DNA of 44,677 bases from NCBI GenBank assembly GCA_022562935.1, contig JADFOI010000011.1:1-44677 (forward strand), written 5' to 3'. Position numbers and translations under genes: made by a program. This stretch comes from Acidobacteriota bacterium (GTDB lineage Bacteria; Acidobacteriota; UBA6911; RPQK01; JADFOI01). Below the pieces are notes generated by a model, which was not told where the DNA came from, searched no databases, and was given only the letters and a program-made list of their open reading frames with translations. Shown one piece after another: positions 23,481 through 30,932 of this stretch. The stretch's first letter is position 1. Each line of letters begins with the position of its first letter.

Positions 23481-23497
23481 ACCAGTGAATCACTGGT
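23481..23497. promoter_or_regulatory. 17-bp palindrome in the leader of the beta-lactamase-family gene
   Basis: ACCAGTGA-A-TCACTGGT is a perfect dyad centred 28 bp before the ATG at 23517 and just upstream of the weak CGGAG ribosome binding site. It could be a repressor site or a leader hairpin that limits ribosome access. Confidence 0.4.
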
Positions 23498-23516
23498 CCA
23501 GACCACGGAGCTGCTG

Positions 23517-24845
23517 ATGAAATTCCGGATCGCTTTAATATGTATGGTTCTGAGTTCCTTTGCCATTCCGTTCATCGGGGCACAGGGGCTCCCGACCGTC
23601 GCACCAGCCAAGGTTGGCTTATCCTCGGACCGTCTGGCTCGACTCGAAAGAGTAATGCAGACGTATATCGATGACAGAGCGATCGCGGGCGCGGTGACGC
23701 TGGTTGCACGCAGGGGTGGCCAGGCGCACTTACGAGCCTACGGGATGGCCGACGTTGGCTCCGGAGTACCGATGCAGACCGATGGCATCTTCCGCATTGC
23801 TTCAATGACAAAGCCCATCACCAGCGTTGCCGTAATGATGTTGTACGAGGAAGGCCGGTTTCGCCTCAATGATCCGGTAGGAGAATATCTTCCCCAACTG
23901 GCTTCGCTTGACGTCTTCGAACCGATTGACGCGGTGAACGGCACCTACAAACGGCGACCAGCCCAGCGTCCCGTCACGATTCGGCATCTCCTCACACACA
24001 CATCGGGGATCACATATCTATTCCTCGGTAACTCCGACCAACGCTTTAGTCAACGCGAACTTTCGACCTTATACCGCGAGGCGGGTGTGGCTGATGGATT
24101 TTTCGAGCATCCCGGGACGATTGAGGAGTTGGTCACGAAGCTGGGGAAATTGCCCCTCATGCACGATCCCGGAGATGCCTTCTCGTACGGCCTGTCAGTC
24201 GACGTACTCGGTCGCCTCGTTGAAGTTCTCTCGGGCACTACTCTCGACCAGTTTCTTAGGGCACGGGTATTTGAACCGCTCGGTATGGATGACACCTATT
24301 TCTATCTTCCTCAGGAGAAGGCCAAGCGCCTCGTGTCAATGTACTCGCCCACCCCGAGTGGTGGCATCGATAAAGTTGAGGGCGTGGTCGAGAGCGGCTA
24401 CCTCATCTACTCTGCCACCTATCCTACCAGCGACCACCGTACGTATTTTTCTGGCGGCGGAGGTCTGTCATCGACCGCGCCAGACTACGCTCGATTTCTG
24501 CAAATGCTCTTAAACGGCGGAGCGCTGGACGGAGTCCGACTGCTCAGTCCGACTACAGTCGATCTCATGACGTCTGACCACACTGGCACCGTGCCTTCAG
24601 CGGTCGTTCAGCCTGGCAGTGGCGGCTTTGGCCTAGGCTTTGCCATCGCTGGCGAGCCGAATGTGGACGGCGAAATTGGGTCAGCCGGCGCGTATACCTG
24701 GCGTGGCTTGTTTAACACTATGTTCTGGGTTGACCCCGTAGAAGAGCTAATTGGGATCATGATGACGCAACTTTATCCGTATCGGCACTTAGACATCCAG
24801 GACAAGTTTCGTATTATGACCTACCAGGCGATCGTGGAGCGGTGA
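23517..24845 (+). CDS. Secreted serine hydrolase, class C beta-lactamase family
   Basis: 442 aa with a signal peptide cleaved near IGAQ. The serine beta-lactamase/DD-peptidase/esterase fold is clear: SMTKP (catalytic Ser-x-x-Lys), HLLTHTSGITY, YGLSVDVLGRLVE (Tyr of the YxN-like motif, here YGL, as in EstB-type esterases), and a WRGLFNTMFWVD segment near the third motif. The lack of a standard YxN and KTG makes esterase or peptidase activity more likely than drug resistance. It is divergent from the DUF4440 gene and bracketed by hairpin repeats; it may be part of an accessory module. Confidence 0.85.
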   Translation: MKFRIALICMVLSSFAIPFIGAQGLPTVAPAKVGLSSDRLARLERVMQTYIDDRAIAGAVTLVARRGGQAHLRAYGMADVGSGVPMQTDGIFRIASMTKPITSVAVMMLYEEGRFRLNDPVGEYLPQLASLDVFEPIDAVNGTYKRRPAQRPVTIRHLLTHTSGITYLFLGNSDQRFSQRELSTLYREAGVADGFFEHPGTIEELVTKLGKLPLMHDPGDAFSYGLSVDVLGRLVEVLSGTTLDQFLRARVFEPLGMDDTYFYLPQEKAKRLVSMYSPTPSGGIDKVEGVVESGYLIYSATYPTSDHRTYFSGGGGLSSTAPDYARFLQMLLNGGALDGVRLLSPTTVDLMTSDHTGTVPSAVVQPGSGGFGLGFAIAGEPNVDGEIGSAGAYTWRGLFNTMFWVDPVEELIGIMMTQLYPYRHLDIQDKFRIMTYQAIVER

Positions 24846-24855
24846 CCTGAGACCT

Positions 24856-24873
24856 TTTGGGTGAGGAACCCAA
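24856..24873 (+). repeat. Hairpin repeat TTTGGGTGAGGAACCCAA, copy 2
   Basis: Direct copy of 23298-23315, beginning 10 bp after the stop codon of the beta-lactamase-family gene. It forms a stem TTGGGT/ACCCAA with the same GAGGA loop. No T-run follows, so it is not a standard terminator. Confidence 0.6.
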
Positions 24874-24923
24874 CGAACACCCTCACCGTAGCCATCCCGG
24901 TGGGGTGAAAGAGGTAAGAGAGG

Positions 24924-25796
24924 TTATTCCCCGTCCTGATCCGCGAGGATGGCGATCAGGGAAAGGGGGTCGATGCGGGTTCCGTTGAGACGCACCGTCC
25001 AATGCAGATGGGGGCCCGTGACCCGACCCGTGGCTCCCACGTAGCCAATCACCTCTCCGGGGGACACCCGATCCCCTTCTGCCACGGCGAAACGGGAAAG
25101 ATGGCCGAAGTAAGAATAGAGTCCCTGTCCATGGTCCAGGATTACGGTGTTCCCCGAGTAGTAAAGAGGAGATACCAGAACCACCTGCCCGGTATTGGGA
25201 GATTTCACGGGGGTTCCCTCATCGGCATCAAAATCGGTACCGGTATGGGGGCTGCGCGGTTGCCCATTCAGGATACTGCGCTTTCCAAAGCCACTGGTGG
25301 GCGCTCCCGGGACCGGTGACTGAAAGGAGCTGTGCCAGATCTTCTCAGGATTGAAGGCGGCAAAAATCTCTCGGGTTCTCTTGGATTCCCGGCGGATGCG
25401 CTCCAGCTCCTGCTGGGGAGGATTGACGAATTTTTCCTCTACCGTGAGCCGGCGAGTTGGGAATTCCTTATCGAGCACCCGGAGTGAGTAGGTGGCTTCT
25501 ACCGGAACTCCGCCAATCGTGAATCCCGTGAGACTCAACGAGTAGTCATCCGGGGTGGTTTCCAAATCGATGCCGACCAGCCCTTCCCATACCCTGCCAT
25601 CCTCGGTGGGATAAAAAACGAACGCTTTCCCGAAAGCTTCCACCTGCATGCTGCTCAGGGGCACAGGACTGTGAGCCTTAAGGAGGACGGCTTCTCCCGG
25701 CTGCAGGGAACGGGCCAGATGAGAAATTTCCAGTTGGGATCCGTCTTCACCAGCAGCCCAGGAGGAAAATGCCAGAAAAATTAAAAGCCAGTTCAC
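24924..25796 (-). CDS. Secreted M23-family metallopeptidase (LytM-like)
   Basis: The 290-aa protein starts at GTG 25796, which overlaps the stop of the thiamine-binding gene (GTGA) and follows AGAGG. A signal peptide or anchor (NWLLIFLAFSSWAAG) is followed by an Ig-like N-terminal domain, a linker helix, and a C-terminal M23 domain with PHTGTDFDADEGTPV (zinc H-x3-D), GNTVILDHGQGLYSYFGHL, and GPHLHW (zinc HxH). All ligands are present, so it should cut peptidoglycan peptides, or process them outside the inner membrane. It is the last of a three-gene unit. Confidence 0.9.
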   Translation of the reverse strand: MNWLLIFLAFSSWAAGEDGSQLEISHLARSLQPGEAVLLKAHSPVPLSSMQVEAFGKAFVFYPTEDGRVWEGLVGIDLETTPDDYSLSLTGFTIGGVPVEATYSLRVLDKEFPTRRLTVEEKFVNPPQQELERIRRESKRTREIFAAFNPEKIWHSSFQSPVPGAPTSGFGKRSILNGQPRSPHTGTDFDADEGTPVKSPNTGQVVLVSPLYYSGNTVILDHGQGLYSYFGHLSRFAVAEGDRVSPGEVIGYVGATGRVTGPHLHWTVRLNGTRIDPLSLIAILADQDGE

Positions 25797-26104
25797 GAAT
25801 GACCTCTTCTCATTTTTTCTTCGACACTGCGAACCTTTTCCTCTGATGTTTGTGACCGATCCGTGCGGGTTCCCACCTTGAGGCTGGTCGAAATTCGAGG
25901 GGCCCCCATTTCGTGAACCCGAATGTGACATTTCTTAATGGCCCTCATCACGGTGTCCCATTCTCCCTCAATGTTTGTCCCGTTGGCGTGCAATTCGACC
26001 TGCAGTCCTTCCTCTTGGAGAATCTGCTCACAGGCAGCAATATAGTCAGAAAGGCTGACACCTACCCCCAGTGGAATCAGGCAGAACTCAACGATGACAT
26101 TCAT
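25793..26104 (-). CDS. Thiamine-binding protein, MTH1187/YkoF family
   Basis: 103 aa, cytoplasmic. The N-terminal NVIVEFCLIPLG strand, the HANGTNIEGEWDTVM segment and the RISTSLKVGTRTD block match the MTH1187 (DUF77) family, small ferredoxin-like-fold proteins that form tetramers; some members bind thiamine or other small ligands. Biochemical role is uncertain. It overlaps the M23 peptidase gene by 4 bp and lies 14 bp after the DUF2203 gene, so the three are co-transcribed. Confidence 0.82.
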   Translation of the reverse strand: MNVIVEFCLIPLGVGVSLSDYIAACEQILQEEGLQVELHANGTNIEGEWDTVMRAIKKCHIRVHEMGAPRISTSLKVGTRTDRSQTSEEKVRSVEEKMRRGHS

Positions 26105-26118
26105 AGGTGTGCTGTCTC

Positions 26119-26502
26119 TTATTCCAGAAGAGGAGTCCGTCCGGCGAATCCCTCATCCACCTCGTGCCAGAACTGGATGTCCTCTTCGCCATATTTCCAA
26201 CAGAGACAGATTTCACGTCCCTCTTTCAGGTGGGGAAAATCGATGAGTCCGTCCTGGAGGCTCTTCAAGACACACCCGGTTTCCTGAAGCTGAGTCAGGC
26301 AATTCTGAAGGGAGATCACAATTTCCAGGTAGGCGGTTCCTTCCGGTCCTCCCGTGTTGCTGGAAGCTGATTCGGCCAGCTGGTGGACCACTTCTCGATA
26401 TTCTTCCAGGCGATGGGAAATCACCATAACCTGGCCCATCAGTTCCTTGAGAGAGGGAAGGAGCTGGCGAGCTTCCTCGACCGTGAAAAATCGCTTCTTC
26501 AT
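26119..26502 (-). CDS. DUF2203 family protein
   Basis: 127 aa. It begins KKRFFTVEEARQLLPSLKELM, a conserved DUF2203 start, and ends with the family block IDFPHLKEGREICLCWKYGEEDIQFWHEVDEGFAGR. No signal peptide; two long helices followed by a compact C-terminal part. The biochemical function of the family is not known. ATG 26502 is used because the family starts there; an upstream extension would run into the opposite gene. First gene of the unit with the thiamine-binding protein and the M23 peptidase. Confidence 0.85.
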   Translation of the reverse strand: MKKRFFTVEEARQLLPSLKELMGQVMVISHRLEEYREVVHQLAESASSNTGGPEGTAYLEIVISLQNCLTQLQETGCVLKSLQDGLIDFPHLKEGREICLCWKYGEEDIQFWHEVDEGFAGRTPLLE

Positions 26503-26596
26503 CTGCCTAAAGTATATCGCAAGAACAGGTTGAAAAGAATCGGCTATACTAGCCCGGATTAAGAGTTCGGGCTGGGAACCCCTCAGGTTTAGAGAG

Positions 26597-27235
26597 ATGA
26601 AATGTATTCTGTGCGGAGAGAGAAAGGGAAAGCGATTCTGTCCCGCCAAGAACACTTCCATCTGCGCCCAGTGTTGCGGTGAAAAGCGGGTCGTAGAAAT
26701 CGATTGCCCATCCGACTGCGTTTATCTCAGCTCCGGTCACACCTATCAGTCCATCAAGAAATACAGCGCTCAACTGCAGCAGGAAAAAGATCCGCTACGG
26801 CGAAGAAAGCTCTACGAGACGGGTCAGCATTTCGGCCATCTTTTTGGCGAAATCGAAAGGACGATCATCGGTTACGCTGCTGATCTGCAAACCCTGACCG
26901 ATCAGCATATTCTGCAAGCCGTCAGCCTGTTGAAGGAAACCTATCGAACCGAGCAAAAGGGTGTGATTTATGAGCACGGCTCCGCCAATCCACTCGTACA
27001 AGCTTTGGTTCGCGATTTACGAGCTTCTCTGGAAAAGATCAGAACCCAGCCAAACCGCGATTTTCCGATCCTGAAGACGACGAACCTGCTGGACTGCCTG
27101 GAGGTTGTGGAGCAGGACATTGGTTATCATCTGGAGAGGGCCTCCGAGCGAGGAAGTTACCTGGGATTCATTAAGAAGAATCACCCCGAACTTTCATCCA
27201 GAGCGGCCTCCAAAGGAAGCCTGATTCAGCCCTGA
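26597..27235 (+). CDS. Conserved Cys-rich protein of unknown function
   Basis: 212 aa. The first 45 residues hold eight Cys: CILCG, FCP, ICAQCCG, DCPSDC. The spacing looks like a double zinc ribbon or Fe-S/Zn site. The rest is mainly helical, with no signal peptide or membrane segment. Similar proteins with CPAKN..ICAQCCG..R.VEIDCP..C occur in Acidobacteriota as far as I recall, without known function. ATG 26597 is preceded by GAGAG. It is divergent from the DUF2203 gene. I do not recognise a specific role. Confidence 0.75.
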   Translation: MKCILCGERKGKRFCPAKNTSICAQCCGEKRVVEIDCPSDCVYLSSGHTYQSIKKYSAQLQQEKDPLRRRKLYETGQHFGHLFGEIERTIIGYAADLQTLTDQHILQAVSLLKETYRTEQKGVIYEHGSANPLVQALVRDLRASLEKIRTQPNRDFPILKTTNLLDCLEVVEQDIGYHLERASERGSYLGFIKKNHPELSSRAASKGSLIQP

Positions 27236-27269
27236 GTTATTGCTATACTCGACGAAACCCAAAAGAGGC

Positions 27270-27289
27270 CCGTGGGCTAAAGCCCACGG
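27270..27289. repeat. Palindromic repeat CCGTGGGCTAAAGCCCACGG
   Basis: A perfect 9-bp stem with a two-base loop (AA). GGCTAAAGCC-cored palindromes of this kind are dispersed in Acidobacteriota and some other phyla (from general knowledge). It lies 35 bp after the Cys-rich gene stop, next to a second related copy. Confidence 0.7.
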
Positions 27290-27345
27290 CTCTGTAGTTC
27301 CTCGTTAACCCAAAGCCCGAGATGTTCCTGGCTACTCTGTCAGAG

Positions 27346-27365
27346 CCGCAGGCTTTAGCCTGCGG
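27346..27365. repeat. Palindromic repeat CCGCAGGCTTTAGCCTGCGG
   Basis: Second member of the pair, also a perfect 9-bp stem, with TT as loop; its reverse complement has the same GGCTAAAGCC core as the first copy. The two are 76 bp apart in opposite orientation, like a BIME-type REP pair, between two convergent genes. Confidence 0.7.
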
Positions 27366-27395
27366 GCTAGCCCGTTGGACCTCAGGCTGAGTGCC

Positions 27396-27734
27396 TCACG
27401 GCCCTGAGGAATAAGCGCGATCAATTTTTGCGGCCAGGATGAAGTCACTTTCACTGAGGCCGTTGATTTTGTGGGTCCAGATCTTGACCTCGACCTTGCC
27501 CCAGGCCAGATAAAGGTCAGGGTGATGTCCCTGTTCTTCGGCAATTTCCCCCACCCGGTTGACCAAATCGAGGGCGCTCTTGAAATTTTCGGATTTGAAG
27601 GTCTTTTGAAGATGATGATTCTCGACCACTTCCCAATGACTGATCTGTTCCGCCAGCGGTTTGATTTCCTCAGAAGTCAGAGGCGGAATGCCTCCCCGGC
27701 AGGGGACACATTGTTTCTCGGCAAGTTGGGTCAT
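27396..27734 (-). CDS. phhB: Pterin-4a-carbinolamine dehydratase
   Basis: The 112-aa enzyme has the conserved active-site block EEQGHHPDLYLAWGKVEVKIWTHKINGLSESDF with the His-His-Pro motif; a third His (ENHHLQKTF segment precedes it) is typical. It recycles 4a-hydroxytetrahydropterin, normally for phenylalanine hydroxylase, or acts in pterin metabolism. No hydroxylase gene is near. A Cys-rich N-terminal tail (KQCVPCRGG) is common in the bacterial family. ATG 27734 chosen; the family starts here. It follows the radical SAM gene with a terminator in between, so it is expressed separately. Confidence 0.92.
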   Translation of the reverse strand: MTQLAEKQCVPCRGGIPPLTSEEIKPLAEQISHWEVVENHHLQKTFKSENFKSALDLVNRVGEIAEEQGHHPDLYLAWGKVEVKIWTHKINGLSESDFILAAKIDRAYSSGP

Positions 27735-27744
27735 TTCTGATCTC

Positions 27745-27780
27745 TCAAACAAGAAAGGCCCGCCGGTGGTGAGGCGGGCC
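27745..27780 (-). terminator. Intrinsic terminator of the radical SAM gene
   Basis: On the minus strand GGCCCGCC (27780-27773) pairs with GGCGGGCC (27764-27757) and is followed by TTTCTTGTTT (27756-27747). It starts 40 bp after the radical SAM stop. A strong GC stem plus a T-rich tract fits a Rho-independent terminator. Confidence 0.75.
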
Positions 27781-27819
27781 CATACTAAGCATTGGCACGA
27801 TATCCGGTGATTCGAGAGA

Positions 27820-29829
27820 CTAGGGAGCCGTGAGGTCGACCAGATCATTGGTCTTCTTCTTCTTAAGAACCATCTCCTCGTAGTACTCGCGAACCATGGC
27901 CGCCTCTTTGGCTTCCTTTCTCTGCATCATTTTTTCATCGCGCGCGGTCTGGGGCTTGTCGCCCTTCTCTTTGACCCGGCTGGCATCCTCGGCGTTGATT
28001 TTCAGGGAGTGGTCGTAGTCGTCGAGTGTCACATCTTTTCCGCCCGCAAAAATCTCGTGACGCCCATGCTCCTTGTACCACTTGGCGACGGTGGCATTCA
28101 TGTGCATGTGCTCAATGATATTTCGCCACCCGTGACCGGTGTTGTAGGCACAGAAGGAAATTTCGCCCTCCTGAGTCGCATAGGGAATAATGCACATCTC
28201 GGTGCGGCGGAAGTCGTAATTGAACAGATCCTGGAACCACATACCGGCGATAAAGAGAAAGTTCCACGGGTCTTCACGACGTTCTTTGGACTCGGTTCCG
28301 TAGTCCTTGCCCGACAAGCCAAAGCTCTTATCAAATTTCTTGAAGAGATCTAACAGGGTCAAACGCGAAGGTGCCTTAAAGGCTCGGTAATTCTTGAGCA
28401 GAGCCAGTGCCATCATGAAATTGGAAAACTTTGTACCTCGCGCCGCATCAGTGATCTTTTGCATATCCTTGACCAACCCGGGGATATTCAGGAACTGGGG
28501 AACCGGCACTGCTTCCTTGGTCTCCTTGTCAATCATCATGGCCGTGCCTATACCGCAGTTGGGATGGCAGCCACAACTCACCTGGCCCCAGGCAGCTTCC
28601 GGTCCATGGGCCTGATCGGCAAAATCAGCAAAGGCCCCCATCAGGGACAGGGGAAACCAGTCATGGGTGGGTTCCGTCAATCCGGTCTGCTCTTTCACAT
28701 CCTTCGCCAAATGGGAAAGGGTATAACGCTGTCGGTGCCGTCGCTCATCCGTGATCGCCTCATCCCGTCCGGTGAAGGAAACCGGTTGGAAAGCAATGAA
28801 AGAAATCTTTTTGGGGTTGTCCATTGCGAAGCGGATGATGGGGCCGACCTGATCATTGTTTACATCGTTGACTATAGTGATCACCAGGATAATGTCGATT
28901 CCCGCTTCATGAATGTTATTAATGGCACGCAGCTTGATATCGAACAGGTTGCCAATGTGGCGATGGCTGTGGGCATCGTTGCCGATTCCGTCAAACTGGA
29001 GGTAGGCATAACGCAATCCGGCCTCATGAGCCTTGCGGGCAAAGTCGAGGCTCTTGGCGAACTCAATTCCGTTGGTTGCAGCCTGAACGCTGTTGTAGCC
29101 GATTTTACGGGCATACTTGATGGCCCGGAAAAAGTGCGGGGAGATGGAAGGCTCCCCACCCGAGAACTGGACCGACATTTGCCGTCTTGGCTTGATCCTC
29201 AAGGAGTTGTCGAGGATCTCCTTGATATCTTCCCACTCCAGTTCATGGACAAAGCCAACCTGGTTAGCGTCCATGAAGCAGGGGTCGCACATCATATTGC
29301 AGCGATTGGTCAGATCGACCGTCAGCACTGAACCGCGTCCGTGCTTAATGGTACTGGAGCCATGATTGTGCAGATCTTCATCATTGTGAGTCTGAATATC
29401 GCGACCGGGGAAGTTGGCCTCAATCCAGCTCAGGAACTTGGAATCGATGGCCATGAGGTCCTCAAACTTTCCGTGCTCGGGACACTCTTTGATCATCCAC
29501 ACCTCTCCATCGCGTTCCACAATCTGAGCCTTGATTTCACCGACCTTCTCATCGATAAGAATCCGATAATCTTCCTCACCGCTGAGAATCCTTTCCCGTG
29601 CTTCAACCACGCATTTAGGGCACAACGAGTCTGTCTCACGCGGCCACCCCAAAACGGGCTTGGTTTTCTCCCAGGATTTCAACAGAGGTTTATCGGACCA
29701 TTTCGGGGTAAAGGAGGGCCTGGGTCGATACTGGTTGAAAAACTGAATGGAATCGAATGCAACTCCTCCCCCAAAACAGAGGACGGCATCCAGAGATTTC
29801 AAAACGCTTGATTTGAGAGTCCTTGGCAT
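27820..29829 (-). CDS. Radical SAM enzyme with N-terminal Cys motif, tetraether-synthase (Tes/MJ0619)-like
   Basis: 669 aa. The N-terminal part has CPKC (70-73) and ECPEHG (about 115-120), which would bind a metal, before the radical SAM core: TNRCNMMCDPC (Cys177, 181, 184), the SAM-binding SGGEPS (about 223-228), and LQFDGIG. Further Cys at about 419, 421 and 425 (SCGCHPNC) and two more near the C-terminus could hold auxiliary Fe-S clusters. This arrangement matches the MJ0619/Tes group, whose members couple lipid tails into tetraether or membrane-spanning lipids; a lipid role is therefore a candidate, not proven. The charged C-terminus is an extra tail. Divergent from the Fe-S carrier gene nfuA. 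Confidence 0.8.
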   Translation of the reverse strand: MPRTLKSSVLKSLDAVLCFGGGVAFDSIQFFNQYRPRPSFTPKWSDKPLLKSWEKTKPVLGWPRETDSLCPKCVVEARERILSGEEDYRILIDEKVGEIKAQIVERDGEVWMIKECPEHGKFEDLMAIDSKFLSWIEANFPGRDIQTHNDEDLHNHGSSTIKHGRGSVLTVDLTNRCNMMCDPCFMDANQVGFVHELEWEDIKEILDNSLRIKPRRQMSVQFSGGEPSISPHFFRAIKYARKIGYNSVQAATNGIEFAKSLDFARKAHEAGLRYAYLQFDGIGNDAHSHRHIGNLFDIKLRAINNIHEAGIDIILVITIVNDVNNDQVGPIIRFAMDNPKKISFIAFQPVSFTGRDEAITDERRHRQRYTLSHLAKDVKEQTGLTEPTHDWFPLSLMGAFADFADQAHGPEAAWGQVSCGCHPNCGIGTAMMIDKETKEAVPVPQFLNIPGLVKDMQKITDAARGTKFSNFMMALALLKNYRAFKAPSRLTLLDLFKKFDKSFGLSGKDYGTESKERREDPWNFLFIAGMWFQDLFNYDFRRTEMCIIPYATQEGEISFCAYNTGHGWRNIIEHMHMNATVAKWYKEHGRHEIFAGGKDVTLDDYDHSLKINAEDASRVKEKGDKPQTARDEKMMQRKEAKEAAMVREYYEEMVLKKKKTNDLVDLTAP

Positions 29830-29934
29830 GAGTCAAGATCCTTTCTTTCTTTTATACAAGGTTCAGTGAAATCATCTACTTACGCCACCGAATCATCCAC
29901 TGCCGTTTGCAAATCGCTCCTCCGAACCTCGTCC

Positions 29935-29963
29935 AGTATGTTGTGCTTGCCGATCATCGTCAA
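29935..29963 (-). promoter_or_regulatory. Candidate promoter for the radical SAM gene
   Basis: Minus strand TTGACG (29963-29958), 17-bp spacer, CATACT (29940-29935). The leader would be about 100 nt. The rest of the 298-bp gap to nfuA shows no gene; a second promoter for nfuA must lie there, but I see no clear boxes apart from TAAAAT near 30063. Confidence 0.4.
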
Positions 29964-30127
29964 CCCTTGTGTGGGGCCCAGGGATGGTCAACTAGACTTT
30001 TTTGGGAGAAATTGATCCCACCCTGAAAGACTCCCTTTTCGTGCCAAACGGCAATTTCGTGTAAAATGGTCACTAAGACGACATATTCTCAAGCAAGATA
30101 TATTATAAGGAGGGAAGCGAAACAAAG

Positions 30128-30724
30128 ATGTTTACTATGACCGATGCAGCCAAAGAGCAAATTTCAACCGCCCTTTCCAAACAGGAAGATAAAGCTGCAC
30201 TTCGGGTGGAAGTCACAACCAACGGCACCAGTGAATTTTCCTACGGTCTCAAACTGATCAGCCTGGACGAGAAGACCCCTGAAGATGTGACGGTTGAAGG
30301 GGGAGAGTTCCAGATCTTCGTTGACCCCAAGAGTGCTGAATACCTGAAAGGGGCAACCATTGATTACGAAGACAAGATCGTGAAAAGCGGATTCAAGTTC
30401 CGGAACCCCAACAAGCCGGAGGTCCCCAAGTTGGGCGACGGTCCTCGATCGGACCTCACGGGACCCGTTGCTGAGCAGATCCAGCGACTCATCGATACCG
30501 AGCTGAATCCAGCTGTGGCCGCTCATGGGGGAATGATTCAGTTCCTTGGGGTTCGAGACAACAAGGCCTACTTGACCTTCGGAGGCGGATGTCACGGTTG
30601 CGGGATGGTGGACGTGACTCTCAAGCAGGGTGTTGAGCAAAGAATCCGAGAGCTCATTCCGGAAATTGAGGAAGTGATCGATTCTACGGACCACAGCAAG
30701 GGCGAGAATCCCTTCTACGCCTAG
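30128..30724 (+). CDS. nfuA: Fe-S biogenesis protein NfuA-like (A-type domain + NifU domain)
   Basis: 198 aa. The first 95 residues form a degenerate A-type (HesB/IscA) domain (VTTNGTSEFSYGLKL ... FVDPKSAEYLKGATIDY ... GFKFRNPN), and residues 110-180 a NifU C-terminal domain with the cluster-binding GGGCHGCG (Cys155 and Cys158). It carries and delivers 4Fe-4S clusters. ATG 30128 follows AAGGAGGG at 13 nt; ATG 30137 is a possible alternative. It is divergent from a radical SAM enzyme that likely holds several clusters, suggesting it helps load that enzyme, though a general role is also possible. Confidence 0.9.
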   Translation: MFTMTDAAKEQISTALSKQEDKAALRVEVTTNGTSEFSYGLKLISLDEKTPEDVTVEGGEFQIFVDPKSAEYLKGATIDYEDKIVKSGFKFRNPNKPEVPKLGDGPRSDLTGPVAEQIQRLIDTELNPAVAAHGGMIQFLGVRDNKAYLTFGGGCHGCGMVDVTLKQGVEQRIRELIPEIEEVIDSTDHSKGENPFYA

Positions 30725-30932
30725 AGGGGCTAAGGACCGGATTGCGAACTGCAAAGGAACACGCCTCTTGAGTGGGTGAGAAGGACCTGTCTTCTTGACT
30801 TTCATCCGTCATTATTATTGTGTGAGTAATAGAATGGGTTGAAAACACTCATCTTCTGCAGGGAATTCATGGAAATGATATCTTGCCGGCAACCTTTTGA
30901 ACTTAGTCCGAAGCTTTTGAGGTGCAGTAAAT

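Noticed and set aside
23517-24845. Beta-lactam resistance gene
   Set aside because: The SxxK motif is present but the YxN and KTG motifs are not standard, which fits EstB-type esterases or DD-peptidases better than a resistance enzyme.
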